From assembly GCA_000507305.1 (NCBI GenBank), contig DF239413.1:62001-126000 (forward strand): 64,000 nt of DNA. The letters are read 5' to 3'. The position numbers and the translations under genes were made by a program. Below the pieces are notes generated by a model. That model was not told where the DNA came from. It ran no database searches and worked only from the letters and a program-made list of their open reading frames with translations. Each line of letters starts with the position of its first letter. Position 1 is the first letter of the stretch. Origin of the DNA: Breviolum minutum Mf 1.05b.01. Lineage: Eukaryota; Sar; Dinophyceae; Suessiales; Symbiodiniaceae. Of this stretch, positions 21,882 through 30,635 are shown one piece after another.

Positions 21882-24800
21882 ATGGAGCCTGCACCTCTTG
21901 CTCCACCAAGTGGGGGGCAAAGGCAAAGGAATGAGCAAGGGAAAAATCTCTTTCCACTTGTGATTTTCATTGCTGCGCTGTCTGGTTCCTCTGTAGATGA
22001 TGGATTTGATATCTTGGCTTCCTTTTGGGCAGAGTCTGTTCGCAAGATTAAGCCCCAAGACTTCCAACAAGAAAGGGATGCCTGGGCCACTTTCTTTGCT
22101 TCTGCAGCACGCAGGGCCAAAAAAGGCAGGACTGCTTTGCTGAAAGCTTCTGCAACGTCAGATTCAACAGTGTCTACAATTGATGACTATGTGTGTTGGC
22201 AGTATTCCGAGTGTTATGAATTTTCTCCAAAAATTCATTTGGAGAGAACCTGCCTCAAGGGCTCGCAGCTGCAACAAGTGCAGAAGATATCTGCTGATAT
22301 TTCCCGTTTGTTGATAGGAAAGCCTTGTGTGAAGATAGCAGGTGGTGGAAACCATGTTCGAATTCCCGCAGAGGAGGTTTTCCCCCGATTGTGGAGTCAC
22401 TGTCCAGGGGCACTGTTGCTGAAAGTTCCGCAGGATCATTTATTTTCCAAAGGCTTGGTAACACCAATTTCGTATTGCAAGATGTTGCACATTCAGGTGA
22501 CCGAACCCGAGGAATCTGAGCAAGCAAGTGCTAGCAGTACGCAGGCTGCCAAGTTCTCGTCCCGTGATGAATATTATCAGCGAGGTCCGAACTGGGGCGA
22601 TCCCAGGCAGAAAAGGACTGCTGTCCAGGAAATTCTCTATGGACAGCTCTCGTTCCTTTTGCCAAACTCTGATCATGCCAAGGTTGTGTTGGACCTGTGC
22701 ATCAGGATTTTGCAAGGCAGCAATACCGAATTGGAAATTCCACCTGTGCCTTCAAAGATGACCATGAGGCGTATTTTGATTAAGTTGGATTTGTGCCTCA
22801 TGTTAAGTCGTAGGGTGTTTCATTCTCCAAAGGTTTTGGCTGCCAGTTACTTTGTTTCCCGAAACTTGTCATCAGATGCATCGCCACAGGCAAAGCATAA
22901 TTTCTTCTGTACCATTGAAGAGGTCTTGCTGCAAGATAGGAATGACTTTGTTGGAGCTTTGGGAGCAGACTTTAATGCATTCAAACATGGCATGCGTGTG
23001 GAACGTAGAAGCATGCCAGCTCTGACTTTGGGGCGTGGCCAAGCCAGTGTAGCTCAAAAGGCCCGTGTACTTATTCACGGAGCCACATTGGAATATGGAC
23101 TTGAATCTTTGCACATTTGGAGAAAGCAAGTCTTTTCATTTCTGAGCGATCAGGGCACTGAAAGGCATTTGCCTTTTTTTCCTGTAAATTTGGAGGGCAA
23201 TCTTGGAACATTCATCAGGGAGGTTACAGAGAACCCACGTGCTGGAAGTGTCAACGATCCAGTGTTGATGCCTTCTGCCTTGTCAATGCCTGGTTTGTTG
23301 CATATTATCTTCAATGCTTTGGAAGAAGTGATTAGTCAGTTGCCGGAATGGCCTGTTATGGAGAAACAACTGAGTGCTGCAGCACAGATTGTAGGGGATC
23401 CGGGCTCCCAAGCATTGATTCTGGAGAATCTTTATCGCGATGCTCCAGCTGAAGAGAGACATACCGTGCATCGATTTTCCGCGAAGCTTTTGGGTTGGCG
23501 TTGGGAAAGTTTGCAGGCTGTCACGAAACAGTGGTTGGATGTGTATCCGCATTTGAAACACCGGTGGTCAGCTGACATTTTTTCTGATTCCAGTTCCAAG
23601 CTGGTGGAAAGAGTAGGCGCTGCTTTGGGAAGTTCCTGGCATTACATTTTTTTGGAATGGCTCGCAATGTTTGCATGGGCCGTTGGCAGTGAGGCTTCAT
23701 GGTTAGAAGGCTGCTTTTGCCATTCAGACCTCCTGCAGAGTCAACCAAACCGTTGGCAGAGGGCAAAAGCTTTGAAGGAAGCTGGTGTTCCCGGTGGCTC
23801 ATGCCAGTGGCAAGGGCGAAGGCTTCCTGCGTTGGCTCTTGGTCATGTGCATGAAATGTGCCGGAGAATTACAAATGCTTCTTCCAGTTCTTACACTCTT
23901 GCATTGTTGGGCATTGATGCAGAATTTGGTCATAGGATTGCCGAGATTGATGTCCAATGCAAGCTTTCAATCACCCGTTTGCTAAAGCAAAAACTTGCTT
24001 TTTTCCAATCCATTCCTTATTCCTTTGTAGGTGCCTTTGGTGAATACTGTGGCTACAGCCTTGCTGCTGCAAAAGCTGCTGTAGCGAAGGCCATAGCTGA
24101 ATTTGATGATTTGGACGTACAGCTGAGAGATGCTGTTTCTTCTTCATTGATGGAACATGAAGATGTTGCTTTGCAATTGCGACAATTTGCAGAGCAAGTT
24201 GCCACACCGTTGCATTTTTTCCCGAGTGCTTTTATTCTGATTCGCGCTTATGCTTTCACCCTATGCACAGAACGCAGAACAGAAGGTGAACATGCACAAG
24301 TGAAACATGTGTCTCTCAGAGGGTTCCGTTTTTCAGGTCCTGTTATCATTGCAGCAAGAAAAAGGAAACTTGAGGTGAACCAGCTCCTTGATGAACACAT
24401 GCAATGGGCTGCAGGTATGTGGTATTCAAGGAAAATGTTTGCTGAGCTGCTTGAACACGTCATGAAGCCAGAGGAAGTTCATAAGCTGACATTTGCGCAA
24501 AGGTGTAGGCGCATCTATGCGTGTGATTCAAAAGACCACTTTGCAGACATGAGCCAATGGGAGAAACAGGCCATTGAGTATACGAAGGCCATTACAAAAA
24601 TGGAAGTGGTATCTGCAGAGGCTAGCATACCGGATGAAAGCAAGCAGCTGGTTTCTTTTCTCAAAAATGTGTTGGGGAATGGACACTTGGTGTCGGTACC
24701 AGATGCATTGTGGAGAGTTGCCTTGGCAGGAACATTGCCTGACCACATGCATGTTCTGCAGCCTCCTTTTTTGGCCGAGTGTCTTCTGTCTGCAGAAGAG

Positions 24801-26216
24801 ACCGTGGACCTTGACACTTTATCCACGCATGTGTTTTTCCGCGTTGTGGAAGCGTATCCAGAAAGCAAGGTTGTTGTCAAGCTGAGGCAACAGGCCAAGA
24901 GAACCACTCTCATTTATGTGTCTTATTTTCCTCGAGTTGCGTGGAAGTCTTCGGAGCTGGCCAAAATCAATTTTGATTTCGCAGAACATCAAATCCTGGA
25001 TCTTTTGGCGTGGTGCACACCTGAAACTTTTGCACAGTTCTGTCGAGAAACTACAGTCTGGGATTGTTCTTGTACATCTTTGGAGCTACAGCTCAAGCCT
25101 CTGGTCTCCGCGTCCTCCTTACCTCTTTGCTTACCTGATGTTCCTGTCGATGATGACCCTCTGGACTCTTTATTCCCTGACACGGGGGCAGGCCATGAAC
25201 TTGTTTTGCTCGCAGAAGATGAGTTGGAGGATTCTGCCATACATGTTTCGACTCGAGACAGACCTCCCTCTGCAGAAGAACAAAGAATTCTGCAAATTTT
25301 GGTAGACAAGAAGGCTTTTGCTGAAGAGTCTGCAGTCAATATGTGGGACCTTGCTTTCTTTTCCAACACAGCAATCAATACTTTGATTGAGTCTGGCATA
25401 GTTTTTGGTCGCCAAAGTGATTTCGGCGATACTTGTCTTTGGATCACAGATGCATGCAGGGTTACAGCTGGATTGCAACTGAGCAATCCACAACGAATCC
25501 TGCAAGCCTTTGCCTCTGGTGCTGTGCGAGGCAACAAAAGGAAAATGTCAAAAGTGACTTTTTTCCTTTTGCTACTGCGTGATGGTTGGAAACTGGCCGT
25601 GGATGATATCACTTGGCGCACCAGGGAAACTGATCAGTTGTTGGTTGCAGAGATCTGGAAGCGCCCCGAAGCATACTTTCGTTGCATGTTCTTGGCTGCC
25701 TCGCTTTTTGAACGAGAAAGAAAGTTCAAAAGAATTTATCATCATGGGCCTGCTGCGTACTACACTGAATTGATTTTGAGCGATGATTTGAAACAATTCG
25801 CAAAGTTGTCCGACGTGGACATCAAGAATTTTAAAGCCAAAAAAAAGGCAAAGAAAGAGGCTTTGCAAGATGCACCTCCAGAAAGTGAGGCTCCTTTGGT
25901 GGTCAAACTGTCAGAAGAAGATGTGGATCTTCCACCAGTGGCTTGCAAAGAACCTAGATTTTCAGAGGCCCATGTGCTTTATGATAGGTTCACTCATCAA
26001 TCCGGTAAACTTCGCTGCTTCATTCAGTGCACTTTCCACAAAAATTGTCGCAAATATACATTTGTTGCAAACCATGCGGACAAGAAAGAAGCAGAGGCTT
26101 GGCTTTTCGCTTGGAACGCCTTAGGTGAAAAACATAAGAAACCCGAACCCCACAAGTTAGCTGTACCAACAGCGGATGATGTGCGTAAATTTCTGCGTTT
26201 GCAAATGTTTGCTTGA
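21882..26216 (+). CDS. Very large ORF, candidate DDE-type transposase
   Basis: The frame is open from 21678; I prefer the ATG at 21882 (MEPAPLAPPSGGQRQRNEQG), giving 1444 residues, because the upstream codons look intronic. The family layout is one I associate with abundant uncharacterised dinoflagellate proteins. Visible are an early Cys/His-poor region, WHYIFLEWLAMFAWAVGSEA and CFCHSDLL in the middle, LLGIDAEFGHRIAEIDVQCK, then LCTERRTEGEHAQVKHVSL at about residue 795. Near the end come a Lys-rich patch (KNFKAKKKAKKEA), a Cys/His cluster (CFIQCTFHKNCRKY) and PTADDVRKFL. The D and E residues in the IDAEFG and TEGEHA contexts could be part of an RNase H-like catalytic set, as the glutamate region of hAT transposases often starts with ER. 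That is inference. It is the first and largest ORF of a TIR element, which makes it the best transposase candidate. Confidence 0.6.
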   Translation: MEPAPLAPPSGGQRQRNEQGKNLFPLVIFIAALSGSSVDDGFDILASFWAESVRKIKPQDFQQERDAWATFFASAARRAKKGRTALLKASATSDSTVSTIDDYVCWQYSECYEFSPKIHLERTCLKGSQLQQVQKISADISRLLIGKPCVKIAGGGNHVRIPAEEVFPRLWSHCPGALLLKVPQDHLFSKGLVTPISYCKMLHIQVTEPEESEQASASSTQAAKFSSRDEYYQRGPNWGDPRQKRTAVQEILYGQLSFLLPNSDHAKVVLDLCIRILQGSNTELEIPPVPSKMTMRRILIKLDLCLMLSRRVFHSPKVLAASYFVSRNLSSDASPQAKHNFFCTIEEVLLQDRNDFVGALGADFNAFKHGMRVERRSMPALTLGRGQASVAQKARVLIHGATLEYGLESLHIWRKQVFSFLSDQGTERHLPFFPVNLEGNLGTFIREVTENPRAGSVNDPVLMPSALSMPGLLHIIFNALEEVISQLPEWPVMEKQLSAAAQIVGDPGSQALILENLYRDAPAEERHTVHRFSAKLLGWRWESLQAVTKQWLDVYPHLKHRWSADIFSDSSSKLVERVGAALGSSWHYIFLEWLAMFAWAVGSEASWLEGCFCHSDLLQSQPNRWQRAKALKEAGVPGGSCQWQGRRLPALALGHVHEMCRRITNASSSSYTLALLGIDAEFGHRIAEIDVQCKLSITRLLKQKLAFFQSIPYSFVGAFGEYCGYSLAAAKAAVAKAIAEFDDLDVQLRDAVSSSLMEHEDVALQLRQFAEQVATPLHFFPSAFILIRAYAFTLCTERRTEGEHAQVKHVSLRGFRFSGPVIIAARKRKLEVNQLLDEHMQWAAGMWYSRKMFAELLEHVMKPEEVHKLTFAQRCRRIYACDSKDHFADMSQWEKQAIEYTKAITKMEVVSAEASIPDESKQLVSFLKNVLGNGHLVSVPDALWRVALAGTLPDHMHVLQPPFLAECLLSAEETVDLDTLSTHVFFRVVEAYPESKVVVKLRQQAKRTTLIYVSYFPRVAWKSSELAKINFDFAEHQILDLLAWCTPETFAQFCRETTVWDCSCTSLELQLKPLVSASSLPLCLPDVPVDDDPLDSLFPDTGAGHELVLLAEDELEDSAIHVSTRDRPPSAEEQRILQILVDKKAFAEESAVNMWDLAFFSNTAINTLIESGIVFGRQSDFGDTCLWITDACRVTAGLQLSNPQRILQAFASGAVRGNKRKMSKVTFFLLLLRDGWKLAVDDITWRTRETDQLLVAEIWKRPEAYFRCMFLAASLFERERKFKRIYHHGPAAYYTELILSDDLKQFAKLSDVDIKNFKAKKKAKKEALQDAPPESEAPLVVKLSEEDVDLPPVACKEPRFSEAHVLYDRFTHQSGKLRCFIQCTFHKNCRKYTFVANHADKKEAEAWLFAWNALGEKHKKPEPHKLAVPTADDVRKFLRLQMFA

Positions 26217-26680
26217 CACAAACACGTCAAAAGTTTCACGCAATTTACATGTTATGTTGATTTGGTTCGCTATGTGTGAAAAAAAGGTTTGCTGGCCACA
26301 GCCGCACCGAGAGTCAGTGTTTTGATTTCTGTAAGTCTGTAAGTTCATTGTTGTGCTTGTTTGCTGTTTGATGCTGTCCGTGTAGGTTTGGTTTTGGAAG
26401 TTTTTTTGGTTTGGTGAAACATGTTTTTCCGTTTCGTTTTCCGTGGCTCAAAGGCCGATGGGCCGCTTTGTGGAAATCCACAGCAACAGCAGCGAAAGGT
26501 TTCATACATATAACTCCTGGGGCGCAATTTGCGCAATGCCGTCTGGCCACCGTCGAGGGAATGGTCATAACAGTAGCAAGCACCAGCAGACTGTTTCTTG
26601 ACCTATATATCTTGAGCCTTTTTTTTTTTTGTGCGTGGGCCCGGCTTTAGAGTGAAAATCATCAGATAAACCTTCAGCAA
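26217..26680. other. Intergenic, inside transposon; no gene
   Basis: T-rich sequence with runs of GTTTG and TTTTT. Short open frames on both strands have no coding character. The T-run at about 26620-26630 is not a recognised terminator. Confidence 0.4.
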
Positions 26681-26920
26681 GCTCTACTCTGAAACTCCTC
26701 AGAGTAACTTGCGTGCGGCTCTACTTGGAAATTTCTCCAAGTAACCGCTTTTTTTGGAAGCTCTACTCTGAAACTCCTCAGAGTAACTTGCGTGCGGCTC
26801 TACTCGGAAATTTCTCCAAGTAACCGCTTGTTTTGGAAGCTCTACTCTGAAACTCCTCAGAGTAACTTCTACGCCATGCGGCTCTACTTGGAAATTCCTC
26901 CAAGTAACCGTTTCGTTGGA
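26681..26920. repeat. Tandem array of paired 8-bp-stem hairpins, 79-bp period, three units
   Basis: Each unit holds two stem-loops. The first is TACTCTGA, loop AACTCC, then TCAGAGTA. The second is TACTTGGA, loop AATTTC, then TCCAAGTA. Unit starts (CTCTACTCTG) are at 26682, 26761 and 26840. The first stem is perfect in all three units. The second has one changed base in unit 2 (TACTCGGA) and loop AATTCC in unit 3, which also has about 10 extra bases between the stems. The array lies between the candidate transposase ORF and the zinc-finger ORF. It could act in RNA 3' processing or stability, or as a protein-binding array for transposition. Confidence 0.9.
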
Positions 26921-27005
26921 AGACCTGCAGACGAGCTATGTCTTTTTGATTCCTGGTTTTTTTTTGTTATCGCATTTTTTTTTAGTTAAATCAAAATAAC
27001 CGTAT

Positions 27006-27965
27006 ATGTCCCGCACTGAGGCAGCACCAACGCATCGCGTGAGCTCTGGCGAAGATGAAGAAGAAAGTGAAGAATCAGAGCGTACTAGGATTGGATCACC
27101 AGATGCAGTGGTTGGTGACTCTGCAAAGGCTGCAGAAACACCAGAAGAGAAGGCGCCAGAAAAGAAAAAGAAAAAAAAGAGAAAATCCAGCCACAGCAAG
27201 ACCAGGTCCAGGTCCAGGACAAGGTCGCCCAGCAGTACTAGACGTGCAAAAGCTGCAACGTTTGCGCCAGCTGCCGAACAAGATGCCGATGCCAGGCAAA
27301 AGAAGCCTCATCTTGATGAAGCAAAGCTCCAAAAACTGGAGCAAAAAGTGAAGGAAACGAAACAGGAAATCCGTGAAAAAAAGGAAAAGGAAGCGAAGGA
27401 AGCTGCAGATGCAGAAGCTGCTGCACAAGCGAAGCTGGAAAAGAAAAGGCAAAAGGAGCAGGCTCGGCGTGAAAAAGAATTGGAAAGGGATCGTGCTGCT
27501 GATCCGACTCCGGGTGAAAAGCAAAAGGTGCCAGAGCAACAGGGCCAACACTGCCCAATTTGCCACAAGTGGCTCAGGGGTTCTTCGGATTTCGCCTTGT
27601 CCCAACACCTATGGGCTATTCACCCAGAAGATGCAGATTCCAAGCGCAGGAGCGATGCACACCGACTCGTTTTAAGAGAACGAGCGCATTCGCAACCTAG
27701 GGCGGCGGAACAGAGCTACGGAAACAAGAACTCCCAGTGGCATGGCGACCGCCGCGAAAAATCCCTAAGCAGGGTTCCAGACAAGCGCTGGACTGACAAT
27801 AGCCCAGATCGCCGAGAACCTTCTCCGGCAAGATCTCGGCAAGACCGATCCGGCACTCGCCACGCTAGCCGAAGGCGTTCCAGGTCCAGCACCGGAAGTA
27901 GCCAAGATGGTATGCTACAAGAGTTCTTTAGAACCACCCGTGCTCTCAGCAGAAGGGCTGAATGA
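27006..27965 (+). CDS. C2H2 zinc-finger, SR-like protein
   Basis: A 319-residue protein inside the transposon. The N-terminal third is acidic, then KKKKKKRK, then an Arg/Ser stretch (KTRSRSRTRSPSSTRRAKAA). A charged coiled coil follows at about 100-165 (LEQKVKETKQEIREKKEKEA). A single zinc finger, CPIC...H(x4)H, lies at about residues 183-206 (HKWLRGSSDFALSQHLWAIH). The C-terminus is rich in RS, RR and SR pairs. Known: C2H2 fingers bind nucleic acid and RS tails bind RNA or splicing factors. Inferred: an accessory nucleic-acid-binding protein for the element. The start MSRTEAAPTH follows an in-frame stop. The antisense open frames over it are shadows of the Lys/Glu codons. Confidence 0.7.
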   Translation: MSRTEAAPTHRVSSGEDEEESEESERTRIGSPDAVVGDSAKAAETPEEKAPEKKKKKKRKSSHSKTRSRSRTRSPSSTRRAKAATFAPAAEQDADARQKKPHLDEAKLQKLEQKVKETKQEIREKKEKEAKEAADAEAAAQAKLEKKRQKEQARREKELERDRAADPTPGEKQKVPEQQGQHCPICHKWLRGSSDFALSQHLWAIHPEDADSKRRSDAHRLVLRERAHSQPRAAEQSYGNKNSQWHGDRREKSLSRVPDKRWTDNSPDRREPSPARSRQDRSGTRHASRRRSRSSTGSSQDGMLQEFFRTTRALSRRAE

Positions 27966-28163
27966 GCTGAATGTGAAGACCAAAGAACTGAAACACTGCT
28001 TGCTTGGAAAAAAAACCGCGATCTGAGGGGTTTGGTCCGTTTTGCGCATGGATTTTCAATCATATGTATTCTTTTGAAATAATTAAGAGATAACATAAAA
28101 ATATTTAAGAAATTTTTTTCGGCAGAAATAAAAAGATAGATATCCATATTCTCATCTTCTGTC

Positions 28164-28362
28164 ATGTCTCGCTCTTGTCTCGCTAGTGTCTCGCGGTGTC
28201 TCTCCAGTGTCTCGCCCCTGTCTCGCCACTGTCTCGCCCCTGTCTCTCCAGTGTCTCGCCCCTGTCTCGCGGTGTCTCGCCCCTGTCTCGCGGTGTCTCG
28301 CCCCTGTCTCGCGGTGTCTCGCCCCTGTCTCGCGGTGTCTCGCCCCTATCTCGTCCCGGTCT
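28164..28362. repeat. 21-bp satellite (TGTCTCGCCCC + TGTCTCGCGG)
   Basis: About 200 bp of alternating TGTCTCGCCCC and TGTCTCGCGG modules, with variants CTCTCCAG and CTCGCCAC at the left. CpG-rich in AT-rich surroundings, it lies between the zinc-finger ORF and the methyltransferase ORF. Open frames on both strands are repeat artefacts. Confidence 0.9.
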
Positions 28363-28974
28363 TGCTTCACCTGGCCTTCTTTCATACCTGTCTAGTAAAA
28401 TATACTGTCTGTTGTTGATGTTTTTGATGTCAAAGAATGCATGTCTCAGTTTTAAAGGTTTTTGATGGTCTTTGACTTCCTGGCTTCCTCACTTGCTGGT
28501 TTTTCCGGTTTTTATTTTGAAATATCAAAGAAAGTCACCTCAAAATAAAGTTTTCAAACATAAACAAGCGCGGTCTCAAGATGTAATGTTGTGATGTCAT
28601 TTTTTCCAAAAAATCCTGGAATTTTTGAAGGATTTATGCAAAGCTCTTCCGTGAATTTTCCAAAGTCAAAAGAATCTGAAGCGTGTCAAACACTTCAAGT
28701 TTTGTTAGAAGCAAATGTTTTCATTTCTTGTTGTAGGGGAAATGTTTTGTTACAAACACAAAGGGTTTCAAGCCCATAGGTGCCACCGTGGGTTTTTCTC
28801 CAGAATATTTTGACCTGGATGATTTTTCAGTTTTGACCAAATATCTTGAAACATGTTTTTGACCGACCTTCTTGTCGAACAAAAGTGAAGCAAACATTCC
28901 AAAACAACTAACTTGTGTTTTTTTGCCTGCAGTGTTTTTTGTGGCTCTAGTTTCGGCAAGTTTCCCGAGAGATT
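28363..28974. other. Non-coding leader before the methyltransferase ORF
   Basis: AT-rich with TTTTGA and CAAA words; no gene seen. A pyrimidine run ending TTTTTTTGCCTGCAG at about 28932 is a plausible 3' splice site 43 bases before the ATG of the methyltransferase, so a 5' untranslated exon could precede it. Confidence 0.35.
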
Positions 28975-30291
28975 TTGCGTGCAAAACGCAAAGCGTCTGA
29001 GGAAGCCAAAGTCATGGGAGACCTGATCCAGAAACTTCTCTGGAAAGCAGGAAGGATCTTTAGGTACATGAAGTTTTGCCTTAAAGCTGCTGAACCTTGC
29101 GTTGGAATTGGTGGTTTGCGCTCTTGGATGATGGCAAGTGAAGCTGAATACTCAGCTACTTGCTGCCATGATTTCGATGGAGACATCGAGAAATTCTATT
29201 GCAGCCTGAGCAAAGATGGCAAGACTGGCCTCGGGAAGATCGCAGCTGGTGAGAAGAAAGGAGACCTTCTCAGCATTGATTTTTCTGAGCAGGAAAATTG
29301 TGAGCTTTTCATCGCAGGCCCTCCTTGCCAGCCATATGCTGCCAATGGTAGCAAAGCAGGTTTCACAGACCCGAGGTCTGAAGTGCTGGAAAGGTGCGTG
29401 GACCTCATTATAGAGATGGCACACAGAGGCAGTCTTGTAGTTTTCCTCTTGGAAAACTCTGAAAGACTGACATTGTATCCAGAGTTTTGGAAGCTCATCG
29501 ACAAGATTATCTGTGCCTGTCCCCTTTTTAAGATTGAGGTGCAGCACCATGACCTGGGCAGCTTGCTCCCACACAGCAGGCCTCGAGTCTGGGTAAGAGG
29601 ATTGCGGATCGATTGCTTGCCAGATCCCAGTGGGGACCTTCCAGCTCCCTTGTCTCTAGAAGACTTAGGGTCCTGTAAGGTGCTGAAGCTGTCGGATTTT
29701 CTGGAAGAAGGAGTTCCAAACATGAGGTCTGAGACCCTCACAGCCACCATGAAGGCAAACCTGAAGGTCTACAAGTCCCTGGCTGCAGAAGCCGTGGCCA
29801 AGCAGAAAGTGGAAGCAGAGCTTTTCACTTGTGAGTTGGACAGGAATCCACTGAAGTCCTATGGTGGTTCCATATGTTTCGATTCTGTCCCTTCTTTCCG
29901 TTGCCAAGGGCCCCAGATTTTCATTGTCTCTTTGGACGACTTGCACCTACCAGAGCACCAGCAAAAGGTCCATCGTTTCTTGACCGTCCGTGAAAGGTTT
30001 GCCTTGCAAGGGCATCCCCATGCTTTGGCAAACCACTTTGATAAGAGAGCTGCTGGCATGAAAGCTTCAGGCAATGCCTTCAATGTTTTGGCACTTGCCT
30101 GCATGTTAGCACCCTTGCTGGAGTCAGCTGCTAAGATGGGAGTGATTGGCAGAGACAAGGTGAAGCACTTGTCCAAGGAAGACATGTTGGCTTTGTGGCC
30201 TGCCTCTCATCTTCCATGTCGTCACAAAGGCAAACGCGAAGAGAAAGACTCAGCATGTACCGCAGCAAAACGCCGACGTGTAGCAGTATAG
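28975..30291 (+). CDS. C5-cytosine DNA methyltransferase
   Basis: A 438-residue single-domain enzyme that would transfer a methyl group from S-adenosylmethionine to carbon 5 of cytosine in DNA, acting in the nucleus. Motifs in order: I (EPCVGIGGL, about 40-48); IV with the catalytic Cys (AGPPCQPYAANG, Cys118); VI (FLLENSE, Glu160 Asn161; the usual third residue Val is Ser); VIII (HSRPRVWVRG, about 200-209); a region of about 120 residues for target recognition; IX (RFLTVRERFALQGHP, 334-348); X (GNAFNVLAL, 366-374). No BAH, PWWP, chromodomain or helicase domain is attached. The C-terminus is basic (AAKRRRVAV, a likely nuclear signal). The start could instead be Met14. It lies intact inside the 13.5-kb transposon. 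The frame is full length and every catalytic motif is kept, so it is probably active or recently so. Confidence 0.92.
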   Translation: MRAKRKASEEAKVMGDLIQKLLWKAGRIFRYMKFCLKAAEPCVGIGGLRSWMMASEAEYSATCCHDFDGDIEKFYCSLSKDGKTGLGKIAAGEKKGDLLSIDFSEQENCELFIAGPPCQPYAANGSKAGFTDPRSEVLERCVDLIIEMAHRGSLVVFLLENSERLTLYPEFWKLIDKIICACPLFKIEVQHHDLGSLLPHSRPRVWVRGLRIDCLPDPSGDLPAPLSLEDLGSCKVLKLSDFLEEGVPNMRSETLTATMKANLKVYKSLAAEAVAKQKVEAELFTCELDRNPLKSYGGSICFDSVPSFRCQGPQIFIVSLDDLHLPEHQQKVHRFLTVRERFALQGHPHALANHFDKRAAGMKASGNAFNVLALACMLAPLLESAAKMGVIGRDKVKHLSKEDMLALWPASHLPCRHKGKREEKDSACTAAKRRRVAV

Positions 30292-30635
30292 TTTCACAAT
30301 TTAATTTTAGCAATTCATGCCCCGTAGAACAATTTGCTTTTTCTACTTTCTTTGGTAAGTAGCAGCAGTGCTTGAGCAATTAGTGTACTCTAGCAGCTTT
30401 GGAACCTGCCCTGTGGCCAAAAGAAATGAGCTCGCGCATTTTCATTTTCAGCAGCCCAAACAAAAAACAGATTGTGTGTCACCGTTCAGAACACCGAGAA
30501 GTTGGTTCGGAAATTGGATCGCCATTTTATTTCTGTGATATATGTTTAATGCTTCATGCTTTTGGGCCCAAGAAAGTTTTCTCCTCTCTCGTGTACTGTC
30601 CTAGTGACCTCACCTGAAAGTGTAGAATAGTTGCC
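30292..30635. other. Intergenic, inside transposon; no gene
   Basis: The 344 bp between the methyltransferase and the next ORF show no coding signal and no clear repeat. Confidence 0.4.

Noticed and set aside
27096-27608. 170-residue minus-strand open frame, Leu/Phe/Ser-rich
   Set aside because: It is antisense to the Lys/Glu/Ala-rich zinc-finger ORF, whose codons give few stops on the other strand.
28152-28418. Repeat-rich open frames (SRPCLAV and GARHRET repeats)
   Set aside because: Products of the 21-bp TGTCTCGC satellite on each strand.
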